DNA of 64,000 nt from positions 22,523 to 86,522 of the forward strand of contig NZ_VZII01000031.1 in assembly GCF_009391885.1 (NCBI RefSeq), given 5' to 3'. The stretch is from Pseudomonas sp. MN1F (GTDB lineage Bacteria; Pseudomonadota; Gammaproteobacteria; Pseudomonadales; Pseudomonadaceae). Below are positions 32,774 to 40,796 of this stretch, piece by piece (within the stretch, counting starts at the first letter, position 1; the number at the start of each line of letters is the position of its first letter). The translations under genes were made by a program, and so were the position numbers. Under the pieces are notes generated by a model, which saw nothing but the letters and a program-made list of their open reading frames with translations, did not search any database and was not told where the DNA came from.

Positions 32774-33631
32774 ATGCTCAAACACTGGCCACCGCTCAAT
32801 GCACTCAGGGGCTTTGAAGCGGCCGCACGGCTTGGTAGTTTCCACAAGGCTGCCGAAGCCCTGAACCTCACCCAGTCGGCGATCAGCCAGCAGATCCGCA
32901 GCCTGGAAACCTACCTGGAACAGCCACTGTTCTACCGCAGTGGCCGCAGCGTCAGCCTGACCGATGCCGGGCATGACCTGCTCAGCACCACCCAGTCCAT
33001 GTTGCAGCACCTGGCCGTGGGCATTCGCCGCCTGGAGCAGTACCGCAAGCCCAATCAACTGGTGGTCAACACCAGCCCGGCCTTCGCCCGGCACTGGCTG
33101 TTGCCGCGCCTGGCCGATTTCCATCAGCGTTGCCCGCAGGTCGATCTGTGGCTGTTTACCAGCTTCGAGGTGCCGGACATGGCCAGCGAAACCATCGACC
33201 TGGCCATTCGCGACGACCTTAGTGCCCAGGCCGAGTGCAGCTTTACCGTGCTGCATCACGACCAGCTGTATCCCGCCTGCCACCCTGGGTTGCTGCAAAC
33301 CCCTGCGCAGCAGCGCACCACCCTGCATGGCGAGCGCGAAATGGACTGGAGCCATTGGCAGCTGGAAGGCGGCGAGGAGGTTGGGCAGCAGGGCAAGGGG
33401 TTGAATTTTTCCGACCCTGGATTGCTGCTGGATGCTGCGAGCGAAGGGCTGGGTGTTGCCCTGGTCAGCCAGTTGCTGGCGCAGCGGGCGGTGGGCGAGG
33501 GGCGCCTGCAGGCGCTGTCTGCGCAGCGGGTGCGCGGGCCGACCTGGGCCTGCCTGGTGCACCGGGACAGCCAGGACGATCCGCTGGCCCGGCAGTTTCT
33601 GGGTTGGCTACGCGCTGAGTTGCAGGCATGA
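32774..33631 (+). CDS. LysR-family regulator divergent from the agmatine operon (GcvA-like)
   Basis: This 285-residue LysR protein has the winged helix (about 8-67, FEAAARLGSFHKAAEALNLTQSAISQQIRSLE) and an effector domain typical of GcvA/AmpR-like regulators (FARHWLLPRLADFHQRCPQVDL). The 135-bp gap to aguA is AT-rich and should hold its operator; I see AGAT-N9-ATCT near 32733 but nothing strong. Context suggests it senses agmatine, N-carbamoylputrescine or putrescine and controls the four-gene operon. Confidence 0.9.
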   Translation: MLKHWPPLNALRGFEAAARLGSFHKAAEALNLTQSAISQQIRSLETYLEQPLFYRSGRSVSLTDAGHDLLSTTQSMLQHLAVGIRRLEQYRKPNQLVVNTSPAFARHWLLPRLADFHQRCPQVDLWLFTSFEVPDMASETIDLAIRDDLSAQAECSFTVLHHDQLYPACHPGLLQTPAQQRTTLHGEREMDWSHWQLEGGEEVGQQGKGLNFSDPGLLLDAASEGLGVALVSQLLAQRAVGEGRLQALSAQRVRGPTWACLVHRDSQDDPLARQFLGWLRAELQA

Positions 33632-33761
33632 CCGGCGTTTGAATCCCCTCAAACACCCCGTAATATGTGTCGGATAACCTGCGGGGGTAGTCTCACCCTC
33701 TGATCAATCGGAATCGCCCTTGTGGCGCTTTCCCCGGCATAAACCTGACGAGGTACAGACA

Positions 33762-34973
33762 TTGGCCATCATTCATCCTAAGGTTCGCGGTTTCATCTGC
33801 ACCACGACTCACCCGAAGGGCTGCGAGCTCAACGTCCGTGACCAGATCGAAGCCACCCGCAAGCTGGGCGTGCGCGAGGATGGCCCGAAGAAGGTCCTGG
33901 TCATCGGTGCCTCCAGCGGCTACGGCCTGGCTGCCCGCATCACTGCGGCCTTCGGCTTCAAGGCCGACACCCTGGGCGTGTTCTTCGAAAAGCCAGGTAC
34001 CGAGACCAAGGCCGGTACCGCTGGCTGGTACAACGCCGCTGCCTTCGACAAGTTCGCCAAGGCCGAGGGCCTGTACAGCAAGTCGATCAATGGTGACGCC
34101 TTCTCCGATGAAGCCCGTGCCAAGGTCATCGAGCTGATCAAGAACGAAATGGGTGGCAAGGTCGACCTGGTCATCTACTCGCTGGCTTCGCCCGTGCGCA
34201 AGCTGCCGCAAACCGGTGAAGTGATCCGTTCCGCGCTGAAGCCGATCGGCCAGCCGTACAAGTCGACCGCCATCGACACCAACAAGGACGCCATCATCGA
34301 GGCCAGCATCGAGCCGGCCTCCGAGCAGGAAATCGCCGACACCGTTACCGTCATGGGCGGCCAGGACTGGCAGCTGTGGATCGACGCCCTGGCGGGCGCT
34401 GAGGTGCTGGCCGAAGGCGCGCGCACCGTAGCCTTCAGCTACATCGGCACCGAAATCACCTGGCCGATCTACTGGCACGGCGCCCTGGGCCAGGCCAAGC
34501 AGGACCTGGACGAAACCGCACTGCGCCTGGACAAGAAGCTGGCCGCTGAAGTCAAGGGCGGCGCCAACGTGGCGGTGCTCAAGTCGGTGGTCACCCAGGC
34601 CAGCTCGGCCATCCCGGTGATGCCGCTGTACCTGTCTATGGTGTTCAAGATCATGCAGGAAAAGGGTGTGCACGAAGGCACCCAGGACCAGCTGGATCGC
34701 ATGTTCCGCGATCGCCTGTACCGCGCCGATGGCGCCCCGGCCGAAGTGGACGAAAAAGCCCGCCTGCGCCTGGACGACTGGGAACTGCGCGACGACGTGC
34801 AGGACGCGTGCAAGGCCATGTGGCCACAAGTGACCACCGAGAACCTGTTCGAGCTGACCGACTACGCCGGTTACAAGAAGCAGTTCCTCAACCTGTTCGG
34901 CTTCGAGCGCGCTGACGTCAACTACGACGAAGACGTGGCCACCGATGTGAAGTTCGACTGCATCGAGCTGTAA
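33762..34973 (+). CDS. fabV: Trans-2-enoyl-CoA/ACP reductase FabV
   Basis: FabV is the NADH-dependent enoyl-ACP reductase of fatty-acid synthesis that is naturally insensitive to triclosan in pseudomonads. The 403-residue length is standard. The start is a TTG (read as Met, giving MAIIHPKVRGFICTTTHP) behind GACGAGG; no ATG sits at the conserved N-terminus. Cofactor site VLVIGASSGYGLAARI; the FabV-specific Y-x8-K pair is Tyr237 and Lys246 in IYWHGALGQAK. It stands alone and has a strong terminator. Confidence 0.96.
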   Translation: MAIIHPKVRGFICTTTHPKGCELNVRDQIEATRKLGVREDGPKKVLVIGASSGYGLAARITAAFGFKADTLGVFFEKPGTETKAGTAGWYNAAAFDKFAKAEGLYSKSINGDAFSDEARAKVIELIKNEMGGKVDLVIYSLASPVRKLPQTGEVIRSALKPIGQPYKSTAIDTNKDAIIEASIEPASEQEIADTVTVMGGQDWQLWIDALAGAEVLAEGARTVAFSYIGTEITWPIYWHGALGQAKQDLDETALRLDKKLAAEVKGGANVAVLKSVVTQASSAIPVMPLYLSMVFKIMQEKGVHEGTQDQLDRMFRDRLYRADGAPAEVDEKARLRLDDWELRDDVQDACKAMWPQVTTENLFELTDYAGYKKQFLNLFGFERADVNYDEDVATDVKFDCIEL

Positions 34974-34986
34974 GTCGATGTAAAAG

Positions 34987-35017
34987 ATGGGGGCCGATAC
35001 AGGCCCCCATTTTTTTT
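34987..35017 (+). terminator. Rho-independent terminator of fabV
   Basis: ATGGGGGCC (34987-34995) and GGCCCCCAT (35002-35010) form a perfect 9-bp stem around GATACA, followed by an eight-T run. This is a textbook terminator 13 bp after the fabV stop. Confidence 0.93.
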
Positions 35018-35051
35018 GCTAGTTTTGGCGCACAACAACAGGAAGTGCGCC

Positions 35052-35960
35052 ATGAGCAGCCTCACCCAACCCGCCACTGCCTTTCGCCAGGCCACGGCTG
35101 ACGGCTACAGCCTCGGCGGCTTTTGCTGGCGCCACGCCCAGGCAGATGCCCAGCGCCCGCTGGTGATCATCAACGCGGCCACCTCGGTGCGCTGCCGCTA
35201 TTATTCGCGCTTTGCCGACTACCTGTTCGCCCAAGGCTGCGATGTGCTGACCTACGACTATCGCGGTATCGGTGAATCACGCCCGGACTCGCTGCGCGGC
35301 TTCCAGGCGTCGTGGAGCGATTGGGGCCGGCTGGATTTCGAAGCTATGCTGGCGCACGCCGCCGAGCATTTTCCCGGCCAGCCGGTGGATGTGGTGGGCC
35401 ACAGTTTCGGTGGCTGCGCCGTGGGCCTGGCGCCGTCGGCCGGGCAGGTGCGGCGGGTGGTGATGGTCGGCGCGCAATTCGCCTACTGGCGCGACTATGC
35501 CGCCGACCAGCGCTGGCGGCTGTTTGGCAAATGGCATGTGGTGATGCCGTTGCTGACCCGTGCGTTCGGTTACTTTCCCGGCAAGCGCCTGGGGTGGCTG
35601 GAGGACACCCCGGCGGGTGTCGTGCATGACTGGGCCACGCGCACACCGCGTTATGAGCAGCGCCCGAGCGGGCGCGGCCTGGCCATGCTGCCTTTCGCCC
35701 AAGTGCAGGCCGCAACGCTGGCCATCAGCCTGACGGACGATCCGTTTGGCACGGTAGCGGCGACCGAGCGGTTATTGGCGTACCTGCCAGCGGCGCAGCG
35801 GCTGCATTTGCGGATTGCGCCTGTGGATATCTCGGTCGATGAGATTGGCCATTTCGCGTTCTTCCATGACCGGTTTCGCGAAAACCTGTGGCCGATTGCG
35901 TTGCAGTGGTTGCAGCAGGGCGGGCTGGCAGATGGCGTGCCGGGGACGAATATCAGTTGA
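35052..35960 (+). CDS. Alpha/beta hydrolase
   Basis: This 302-residue alpha/beta hydrolase has an oxyanion-side motif VIINAATSVRCRYY, the TYDYRGIGESRP strand, the nucleophile elbow VVGHSFGG (Ser nucleophile), and a plausible catalytic His in EIGHFAFF. It resembles the COG4757 group of predicted esterases, with no defined substrate. There is no signal peptide. The ATG follows AGGAAGTGCGCC. It is flanked by terminators and appears monocistronic. Confidence 0.88.
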   Translation: MSSLTQPATAFRQATADGYSLGGFCWRHAQADAQRPLVIINAATSVRCRYYSRFADYLFAQGCDVLTYDYRGIGESRPDSLRGFQASWSDWGRLDFEAMLAHAAEHFPGQPVDVVGHSFGGCAVGLAPSAGQVRRVVMVGAQFAYWRDYAADQRWRLFGKWHVVMPLLTRAFGYFPGKRLGWLEDTPAGVVHDWATRTPRYEQRPSGRGLAMLPFAQVQAATLAISLTDDPFGTVAATERLLAYLPAAQRLHLRIAPVDISVDEIGHFAFFHDRFRENLWPIALQWLQQGGLADGVPGTNIS

Positions 35961-35966
35961 AATGCT

Positions 35967-35983
35967 GGGCCGCAAAGCGGCCC
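35967..35983. terminator. Hairpin between hydrolase and HopJ-like genes
   Basis: GGGCCGC-AAA-GCGGCCC is a perfect 7-bp stem between two convergent genes, the fourth occurrence of this stem in the window. No T-tract follows on either strand. Confidence 0.5.
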
Positions 35984-35991
35984 TCGCCATC

Positions 35992-36333
35992 TCAAGCTTT
36001 GCGCGAAAGCGGCAGCTCGGCGAACTTCACACCGGCCAGCCCGTGCTTGATCAGCGCACGGATGTTGCCATGGTCACTGCCCTCAGGGGTGGCCAGCACG
36101 TCGCGGTAGTGCTCGCCGAAGGCCAGCAGCGCTTCCTGGTCGCTCAGGCCTTCCAGCAGGGCCAGGCCCAGGGTCTTGCACGAACCTTCGTTCTGCCCGG
36201 CAGCATTCTCCACGCCACCGTTGTTGAAGGCCTGGGGCTGGTAGCTGTAGTTGCCGGCGATGAACGCCAAGGTATCGGCGAAGACGTGTTGGCCGCTGGC
36301 CAGGCTGCTGCGCAGGGTGTTCAGATCAGTCAC
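35992..36333 (-). CDS. HopJ family protein
   Basis: This 113-residue protein matches the HopJ family, named after a P. syringae candidate effector but widespread in non-pathogens. It contains HVFADTLAFIAGNYSYQPQAFNNGGVENAAGQNEGSCK and GNIRALIKHGLAGVKF. The start is a GTG after AAGGAAAA, overlapping the stop of the DUF1244 gene by eight bases. There is no secretion-system context here, so an effector role is unlikely; the true role is unknown. Confidence 0.85.
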   Translation of the reverse strand: MTDLNTLRSSLASGQHVFADTLAFIAGNYSYQPQAFNNGGVENAAGQNEGSCKTLGLALLEGLSDQEALLAFGEHYRDVLATPEGSDHGNIRALIKHGLAGVKFAELPLSRKA

Positions 36334-36622
36334 GAGGTTTTCCTTGTTCAAACGCCGCTTGCTGCTCGGCGCTGGCTTCTTCCTGGTATTGGGCTTTCCA
36401 CTCGGCGTAGGGCATGCCGTATACCGCTTCGCGGGCGTCATCCAGGCTGATGTCGACCTGGCGCTCGTCAGCGGCGGCCTTGTACCACTTGGACAGGCAG
36501 TTGCGGCAGAAACCGGAAAGGTTCATCAGGTCGATGTTCTGCACGTCGGTGCGTTTCTGCAGGTGTTCGACCAGGCGCCGGAACGCGGCGGCTTCGAGTT
36601 CGAGCTGTTGTTGCTCAGTCAT
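36326..36622 (-). CDS. DUF1244 family protein
   Basis: This 98-residue cytoplasmic protein is of the conserved DUF1244 family. Typical parts are RRLVEHLQKRTDVQNIDLMNLSGFCRNCLSKWYKAA and the DAREAVYGMPYAEWKAQYQ segment. Two Cys (FCRNC) might bind a metal. It lies between folM (9-bp gap) and the HopJ-like gene (overlap), so the three are probably co-transcribed. Function unknown. Confidence 0.87.
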   Translation of the reverse strand: MTEQQQLELEAAAFRRLVEHLQKRTDVQNIDLMNLSGFCRNCLSKWYKAAADERQVDISLDDAREAVYGMPYAEWKAQYQEEASAEQQAAFEQGKPRD

Positions 36623-36631
36623 GGCAGTCTC

Positions 36632-37324
36632 TCAGATCATGCGGTTCTTCAGGTGGCGGCCACCGTTGATGACCACCTGGCTACCGGTACTGTACTGGCT
36701 GGCGAGCAGGTATTTCACCGTCTCGATCAGTGGCCCGGCGCCGGGTTCGAATTCCAGCAGGGCCTTTTTCAGGGTCTGCTGGCGGTAGGCCTCGTCACCG
36801 CCTTCCTTGAGGATCAGCAGGCCGGGGAGGATACCGTTGACGTGCACCTTGGGCGCGTATTTTTCGGCGAACGACAGCACCATGTTCTGCAGTGCAGCCT
36901 TGGTCGCGGCGTAGCCGATGTGGCCTTTGCTGCCGCGTGAGGAGGTTTCGTCGCAGATGTGGATGATATCGGCCTTGTCGACCTTGTTCAGCAGCTCGCC
37001 GAGCGCCAGGTTCAGGTGGTACGGCGCTTCGACGTGCAGGCGGAACATGGTGTCGAGGTTGTCGAGGCCGTCGTCGAGCCACAGCGAGGCGTTGTGGATG
37101 ATTGCACGCAGGCCGTCGTAGTTGCGCTGCAGGTGGTCGATCAACGCTTCACGGTCGGCCCTGACGCAGAGGTCGGCCTGGAACTGCACGATGTTCGGGT
37201 GCGCGGACTGCGGCTGGAGGCTGCGGCTGGCACTGACCACCGTATGGCCGGCCTGAGCCAGCTCGAGGGCCAGGGCCAGCCCGACGCGCTGGCTGGCGCC
37301 GGTAACGAGAATAGGGCTGTTCAT
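36632..37324 (-). CDS. folM: Dihydromonapterin reductase
   Basis: FolM is a short-chain dehydrogenase that reduces dihydromonapterin to tetrahydromonapterin, the phenylalanine hydroxylase cofactor in pseudomonads. The 230-residue protein has the cofactor motif TGASQRVG (9-16), NAS (HNASLW), and the YxxxK pair in GYAATKAAL. A link to the homogentisate genes 8 kb away is plausible because phenylalanine hydroxylation feeds tyrosine breakdown. It leads a small operon with DUF1244 and HopJ. Confidence 0.9.
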   Translation of the reverse strand: MNSPILVTGASQRVGLALALELAQAGHTVVSASRSLQPQSAHPNIVQFQADLCVRADREALIDHLQRNYDGLRAIIHNASLWLDDGLDNLDTMFRLHVEAPYHLNLALGELLNKVDKADIIHICDETSSRGSKGHIGYAATKAALQNMVLSFAEKYAPKVHVNGILPGLLILKEGGDEAYRQQTLKKALLEFEPGAGPLIETVKYLLASQYSTGSQVVINGGRHLKNRMI

Positions 37325-37400
37325 GTGCGGGCGGTCAACTTGTCTGTCCTGTCGTTGCCGCCCAGCATACCCGAACTGTTCGCGCTTGTATGACCTCGCC

Positions 37401-37961
37401 TCAGCGGCTGCGCAGCGCCGGGCTGGCGGTTGGCGTGGCGTGCAGCCAGTTGGCCAGCAGGCGGGTAGACAAGGGGATGAAGAAGTAGACCATGACCGGC
37501 GTCAGGGCCAGCGTGCTGAGCATGACCCGGGGTAGCAGCTCGAACGTTGCGAGCCAATGGCCGAACAGGACGTTGAACAGCAGCGAGACCGGGAAGAAGG
37601 CCAGCCAGATGGCCACGGCCTGCTTCCAGCGCGGTGGTTTTTGCACCGTATTAGTGCCGAACCAGTCGTCAATGCCGCTGACGCGCCTCTCTTTGGGGCG
37701 TTCGAACAGGCCGTTACCGCGAGCCAGCCAGGCCCGGCGCGATGCGGAGTGCTCCCAGGCGTGCAGGGTAGGCTCGTCGCTAAAGCGGAAAATGATCTGG
37801 AATTCGTCGTTGTCGCGGGGTGGGGCGAGGATGCCCGAGCCGAGGTAACCGGGGAAGTCGGTGGCCAGCTGCTCGCCTTCGTGCAGCCAGGCCAGCAGGT
37901 CCTGGTAGCGGCCATGGGCGGCGCGGCGCGACACCATCAGGGTGACGGGTGGGGTAGACAT
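37401..37961 (-). CDS. Membrane protein with antibiotic-biosynthesis-monooxygenase-like domain
   Basis: This 186-residue protein has an N-terminal ABM-type alpha-beta barrel domain (about 5-95, VTLMVSRRAAHGRYQDLLAWLHE, FRFSDEPTLHAWEHS), a linker with WFGTNTVQKPPRWKQ, and two transmembrane helices (about 112-132 and 142-162). This domain order is a recognised family of uncharacterised inner-membrane proteins. Function unknown. Confidence 0.82.
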   Translation of the reverse strand: MSTPPVTLMVSRRAAHGRYQDLLAWLHEGEQLATDFPGYLGSGILAPPRDNDEFQIIFRFSDEPTLHAWEHSASRRAWLARGNGLFERPKERRVSGIDDWFGTNTVQKPPRWKQAVAIWLAFFPVSLLFNVLFGHWLATFELLPRVMLSTLALTPVMVYFFIPLSTRLLANWLHATPTASPALRSR

Positions 37962-38180
37962 CGTGTATCTCCTGGCGACGGGGCTGGCGGGTAGCCGGCC
38001 CCTTGGCTGCGTGGCCCGGGGTGGTGGGCAACGTCAGCCTGCATGCAAGAATCGGGCGCGAAGCATCCTGCTGGTGACAATACGGCCTTAACAATTGTTC
38101 GCAAACGGTTGCTGGCTCGCACTGCATGATGTCGTAGTAGAATGCCCGTTCAACTTCCGCACACAGGTTACTCAGTGCAG

Positions 38181-39113
38181 ATGAACAGACAGGGACGTAG
38201 CTCGGAAATCGAGGCAGGCCTGCACCACCAGGACCTGTTCCCCATTCGTGAGGTTTCCCGCCTGACCGGCGTCAACGCCGTGACCCTGCGTGCATGGGAG
38301 CGCCGCTACGGGCTGATCCAGCCGACACGCACCGAAAGTGGTCACCGGTTGTATTCCCAGGCGGATATCGAACAGGTCCGGAGCATCCTGGGTTGGCTCG
38401 AACGTGGCGTTGCAGTCAGCAAGGTTGGCGGCATTCTGGCCCGCGGCCAGGCCGTCGCCCAGGGCGTGATTTCGCCTGACAGCAGGGCACAGTGGCAGGC
38501 TCAGGTGCGCAAGGCTGTGAATCGCTTCGACGCGTCGAGCCTGGACCTGCTGTTCGACCAGGTGTTCGCGACAATCGCCCTGGACCAGGTGTTCAGCGAA
38601 GTGTTCTTGCCCGTCTGGCATGATCTGGCGGCGGGGCAGGGGGCATTCGGCCAGGCCAGCGAGTGGCTGTTCCTCGACCAGTTCCTGCGTGGCCGGGTGT
38701 TCTCCCGTTTGCAGCTTTCTCGTCAGCCGCGCGTCCGCCATGTGCTGCTGGCCCCGCTTCCCGGGCTGTGCCATGAACTGGAACTGCTGGTGACCGGCTT
38801 GCTTCTGGGCAGTGAGGACATCGGCGTGAGTCTGCTCATGCCCGGCCAGTCGCTGGAAGAATTGCCGCTGGTGTGTGAGCGCCTGCGGCCGGATGCCCTG
38901 GTGCTGTTTGCCAACCATTCGCCCACAGTCGAATTGAACAAGCGCCTGAGGCGCCTGGCAGCAGGCCTGGAATGCCCATTGCTGTTAGCTGGCGAGGCGG
39001 CAGAAAACGCCCAGGACAGTCTCGCCGGCAGCCCGGTTGCGTGCCTGGGTGCGCAAAGCGAGTTGATGCGGCGCCGCTTGCGGCAGTATCTGGCCGGTCA
39101 GCTCGATACCTGA
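38181..39113 (+). CDS. MerR-family regulator with B12-binding-like C-terminal region
   Basis: This 310-residue regulator has an N-terminal MerR winged helix (FPIREVSRLTGVNAVTLRAWERRYGLIQPTRTESGHRLYS) and a C-terminal part with the layout of the helical plus Rossmann-like cobalamin-binding domains of CarH/LitR and MlrA. In CarH/LitR a Glu-His pair coordinates adenosylcobalamin; here the equivalent place reads GQASEWLFLDQFL, with Trp instead of His, so light sensing by B12 is doubtful. I place the start at MNRQGRSSE; an ATG 39 bases upstream is possible and neither has a strong ribosome binding site. It is convergent with a PilZ gene and near a LOV gene. Confidence 0.85.
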   Translation: MNRQGRSSEIEAGLHHQDLFPIREVSRLTGVNAVTLRAWERRYGLIQPTRTESGHRLYSQADIEQVRSILGWLERGVAVSKVGGILARGQAVAQGVISPDSRAQWQAQVRKAVNRFDASSLDLLFDQVFATIALDQVFSEVFLPVWHDLAAGQGAFGQASEWLFLDQFLRGRVFSRLQLSRQPRVRHVLLAPLPGLCHELELLVTGLLLGSEDIGVSLLMPGQSLEELPLVCERLRPDALVLFANHSPTVELNKRLRRLAAGLECPLLLAGEAAENAQDSLAGSPVACLGAQSELMRRRLRQYLAGQLDT

Positions 39114-39718
39114 TCGTGCAGTTCTGGATGGGCCTGGCGATGGGCCTGCAGGATGTACTCACGCAGCCGGTCGATTTCTTCGGCGGGGCTGCGGCTGAGG
39201 TCGTAGGCGGCCAGGTCCGGGCCGATACGCCGGCGCAGCCTGCCATGCAGGCCGATCGGGCTGATGCCATGCGGGGCAAAATGCAGGTCGAAACGTGATG
39301 GGGCTTTGGCCAGGCCACGCACCTCGAGCAACGCACCCTTGAATGAAATATCCCGGACCAGCAGGCCACTGGCCTTGCCCTTGGCATCCAGCAGTGCGCT
39401 GGGCTGCTCCATCGACAGGCGCCAGGGGCGCAGCATCGGGCCGTCGTCTTCGTAGATTTCCGGTGAGCCGATCTGCAGGTGAACGGCATGGAACTCGTCT
39501 TCCACCAGCTGCAGCGGGAAGCTGATCTGCTGGTTGTTGAATTGCGCCTGCAGGGTCACCTGCTCGTTGGCCACCAGGCGGGCGAGCAGGGACTGGATAT
39601 GGCGGTCGCCATTGACCAGCAGGCTCGACACCGGGTCGGCCAGGTTCAATTGCGGGGAATGCTGCATGTCCTGGATGAAATCCAGTTCGTCCTGAGTCAG
39701 GAGCGTTTCTGCTTGCAT
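39098..39718 (-). CDS. PilZ-like flagellar-brake type protein (YcgR-like layout)
   Basis: This 206-residue protein has an N-terminal YcgR-like barrel (about 25-95) and a C-terminal PilZ domain. The second c-di-GMP motif is intact (DISFKG, 123-128), but the first is shortened to RPWR (97-100) rather than RxxxR, so binding may be weakened. The fold suggests a c-di-GMP-responsive motility effector. It overlaps the 3' end of the MerR gene by 16 bases (convergent) and is just downstream of the LOV gene on the same strand (60-bp gap), so it may be co-transcribed with it. Confidence 0.82.
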   Translation of the reverse strand: MQAETLLTQDELDFIQDMQHSPQLNLADPVSSLLVNGDRHIQSLLARLVANEQVTLQAQFNNQQISFPLQLVEDEFHAVHLQIGSPEIYEDDGPMLRPWRLSMEQPSALLDAKGKASGLLVRDISFKGALLEVRGLAKAPSRFDLHFAPHGISPIGLHGRLRRRIGPDLAAYDLSRSPAEEIDRLREYILQAHRQAHPELHDQVSS

Positions 39719-39778
39719 GATCGAACTCGGTGATGACGATTTCTTCAACGGGAATTGACCGTGCTCAAAGCGCTTGGT

Positions 39779-40207
39779 TCAGCCGCGTTCGTCGGAATTC
39801 CGACGAGCGTGCATTTCGGCCAGTTCGCGCTCAAGTTCTACCTGGCGGCTGACGTCTTTCTGGATACCGATGAAGTAGGTGCGCTGATCGGCATCGTGCC
39901 TCACCGGGGTGATCGACAGCTCGTTCCAGAACGCGCTGCCATCCTTGCGGTAGTTGCGCAGTATTTCACGGCAGGGACGGCCTTCGGCCAAGGCCTTGCG
40001 AATGCGTGCCCGGCCCAGTTGATCGCGATCATCGGCCTGCAGGAAGCGGCAATCCTGGTAGAGGATTTCGTCACGGCTATAGCCGGTCAGGCGTTCGAAG
40101 GCCGCATTCACGTAGATCAGGATGGTGTCGTCGCCTTCCTGTTCGGCGACCACGATCCCGTCGTTGGATGCGTCGACCATCGATTGCAGCAGCTGCGCGT
40201 TGATCAT
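39779..40207 (-). CDS. Short LOV-domain blue-light photoreceptor (PpSB1-LOV-like)
   Basis: This 142-residue protein is a single LOV domain with short flanking helices and no output domain. The photoactive Cys53 lies in DCRFLQ, and Arg54, Arg61 and Arg66, which contact flavin phosphates, are present; Arg61 and Arg66 are the residues I recall as causing very slow dark recovery in PpSB1-LOV of P. putida. The N-terminus MINAQLLQSMVDASNDGIVVAE and C-terminal helix FIGIQKDVSRQVELERELAEM match that protein closely. It should form FMN-Cys adducts in blue light and act as a dimer through its terminal helices. The partner is unknown. Confidence 0.95.
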   Translation of the reverse strand: MINAQLLQSMVDASNDGIVVAEQEGDDTILIYVNAAFERLTGYSRDEILYQDCRFLQADDRDQLGRARIRKALAEGRPCREILRNYRKDGSAFWNELSITPVRHDADQRTYFIGIQKDVSRQVELERELAEMHARRNSDERG

Positions 40208-40312
40208 GTCCGGACCATGGGGCAATGAAGGGGACTTTGGTAGAGCCGGCCTTTTGCCAGCGCCGAATGCTAGTATCCTACGTTTTCACTCAGTTTCGGA
40301 ATCCTCTTCCTG

Positions 40313-40768
40313 ATGAAAGTCGCCATTATTTCCGGCTCGGTGTACGGCACCGCCGAAGAAGTTGCCCGCCACGCCGAGTCGTTGCTCAAGGCTGCAGGCT
40401 TTGAAGCCTGGCATGCTGCCCGTGCTACCCAGCAGGATCTCGAGGGTTTTGCCCCTGAAGCGTTGCTCGCGGTGACTTCGACCACTGGCATGGGTGAATT
40501 GCCGGATAACCTGATGCCGCTGTTCAGCAGCATTCGCGACACCCTGCCCGCGGCCTGGCGGGGGCTGCCGGGCGCGGTGATTGCCCTGGGTGATTCGAGC
40601 TATGGCGATACCTACTGCGGCGGTGGCGAGCAGCTGCGCGAACTGTTTGCCGAGCTGGGGGTACGGGAAGTGCTGCCGATGCTCAAGCTCGATGCCAGCG
40701 AGACCGTGACTCCAGAAGCTGATGCCGAGCCATGGCTGGCAGCGCTTGCTCAAGCACTGAAAGCCTGA
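40313..40768 (+). CDS. mioC: Flavodoxin, MioC-like
   Basis: This 151-residue flavodoxin-fold protein has the phosphate-binding loop SGSVYGTAEEVA (8-19) and FMN loops TSTTGMGELPDN and LGDSSYGDTYCGGG. It matches MioC-type short flavodoxins, which pass electrons to enzymes such as biotin synthase. A partner reductase may be the fpr product encoded earlier in this window. It is divergent from the LOV gene with a 105-bp gap. Confidence 0.88.
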   Translation: MKVAIISGSVYGTAEEVARHAESLLKAAGFEAWHAARATQQDLEGFAPEALLAVTSTTGMGELPDNLMPLFSSIRDTLPAAWRGLPGAVIALGDSSYGDTYCGGGEQLRELFAELGVREVLPMLKLDASETVTPEADAEPWLAALAQALKA

Positions 40769-40796
40769 GGTATTTCGTCAGCCTGCGCTGGCCGGC

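Noticed and set aside
35992..36333. HopJ-like protein as a type III effector
   Set aside because: No secretion genes or hrp box nearby; the family is common in non-pathogens.
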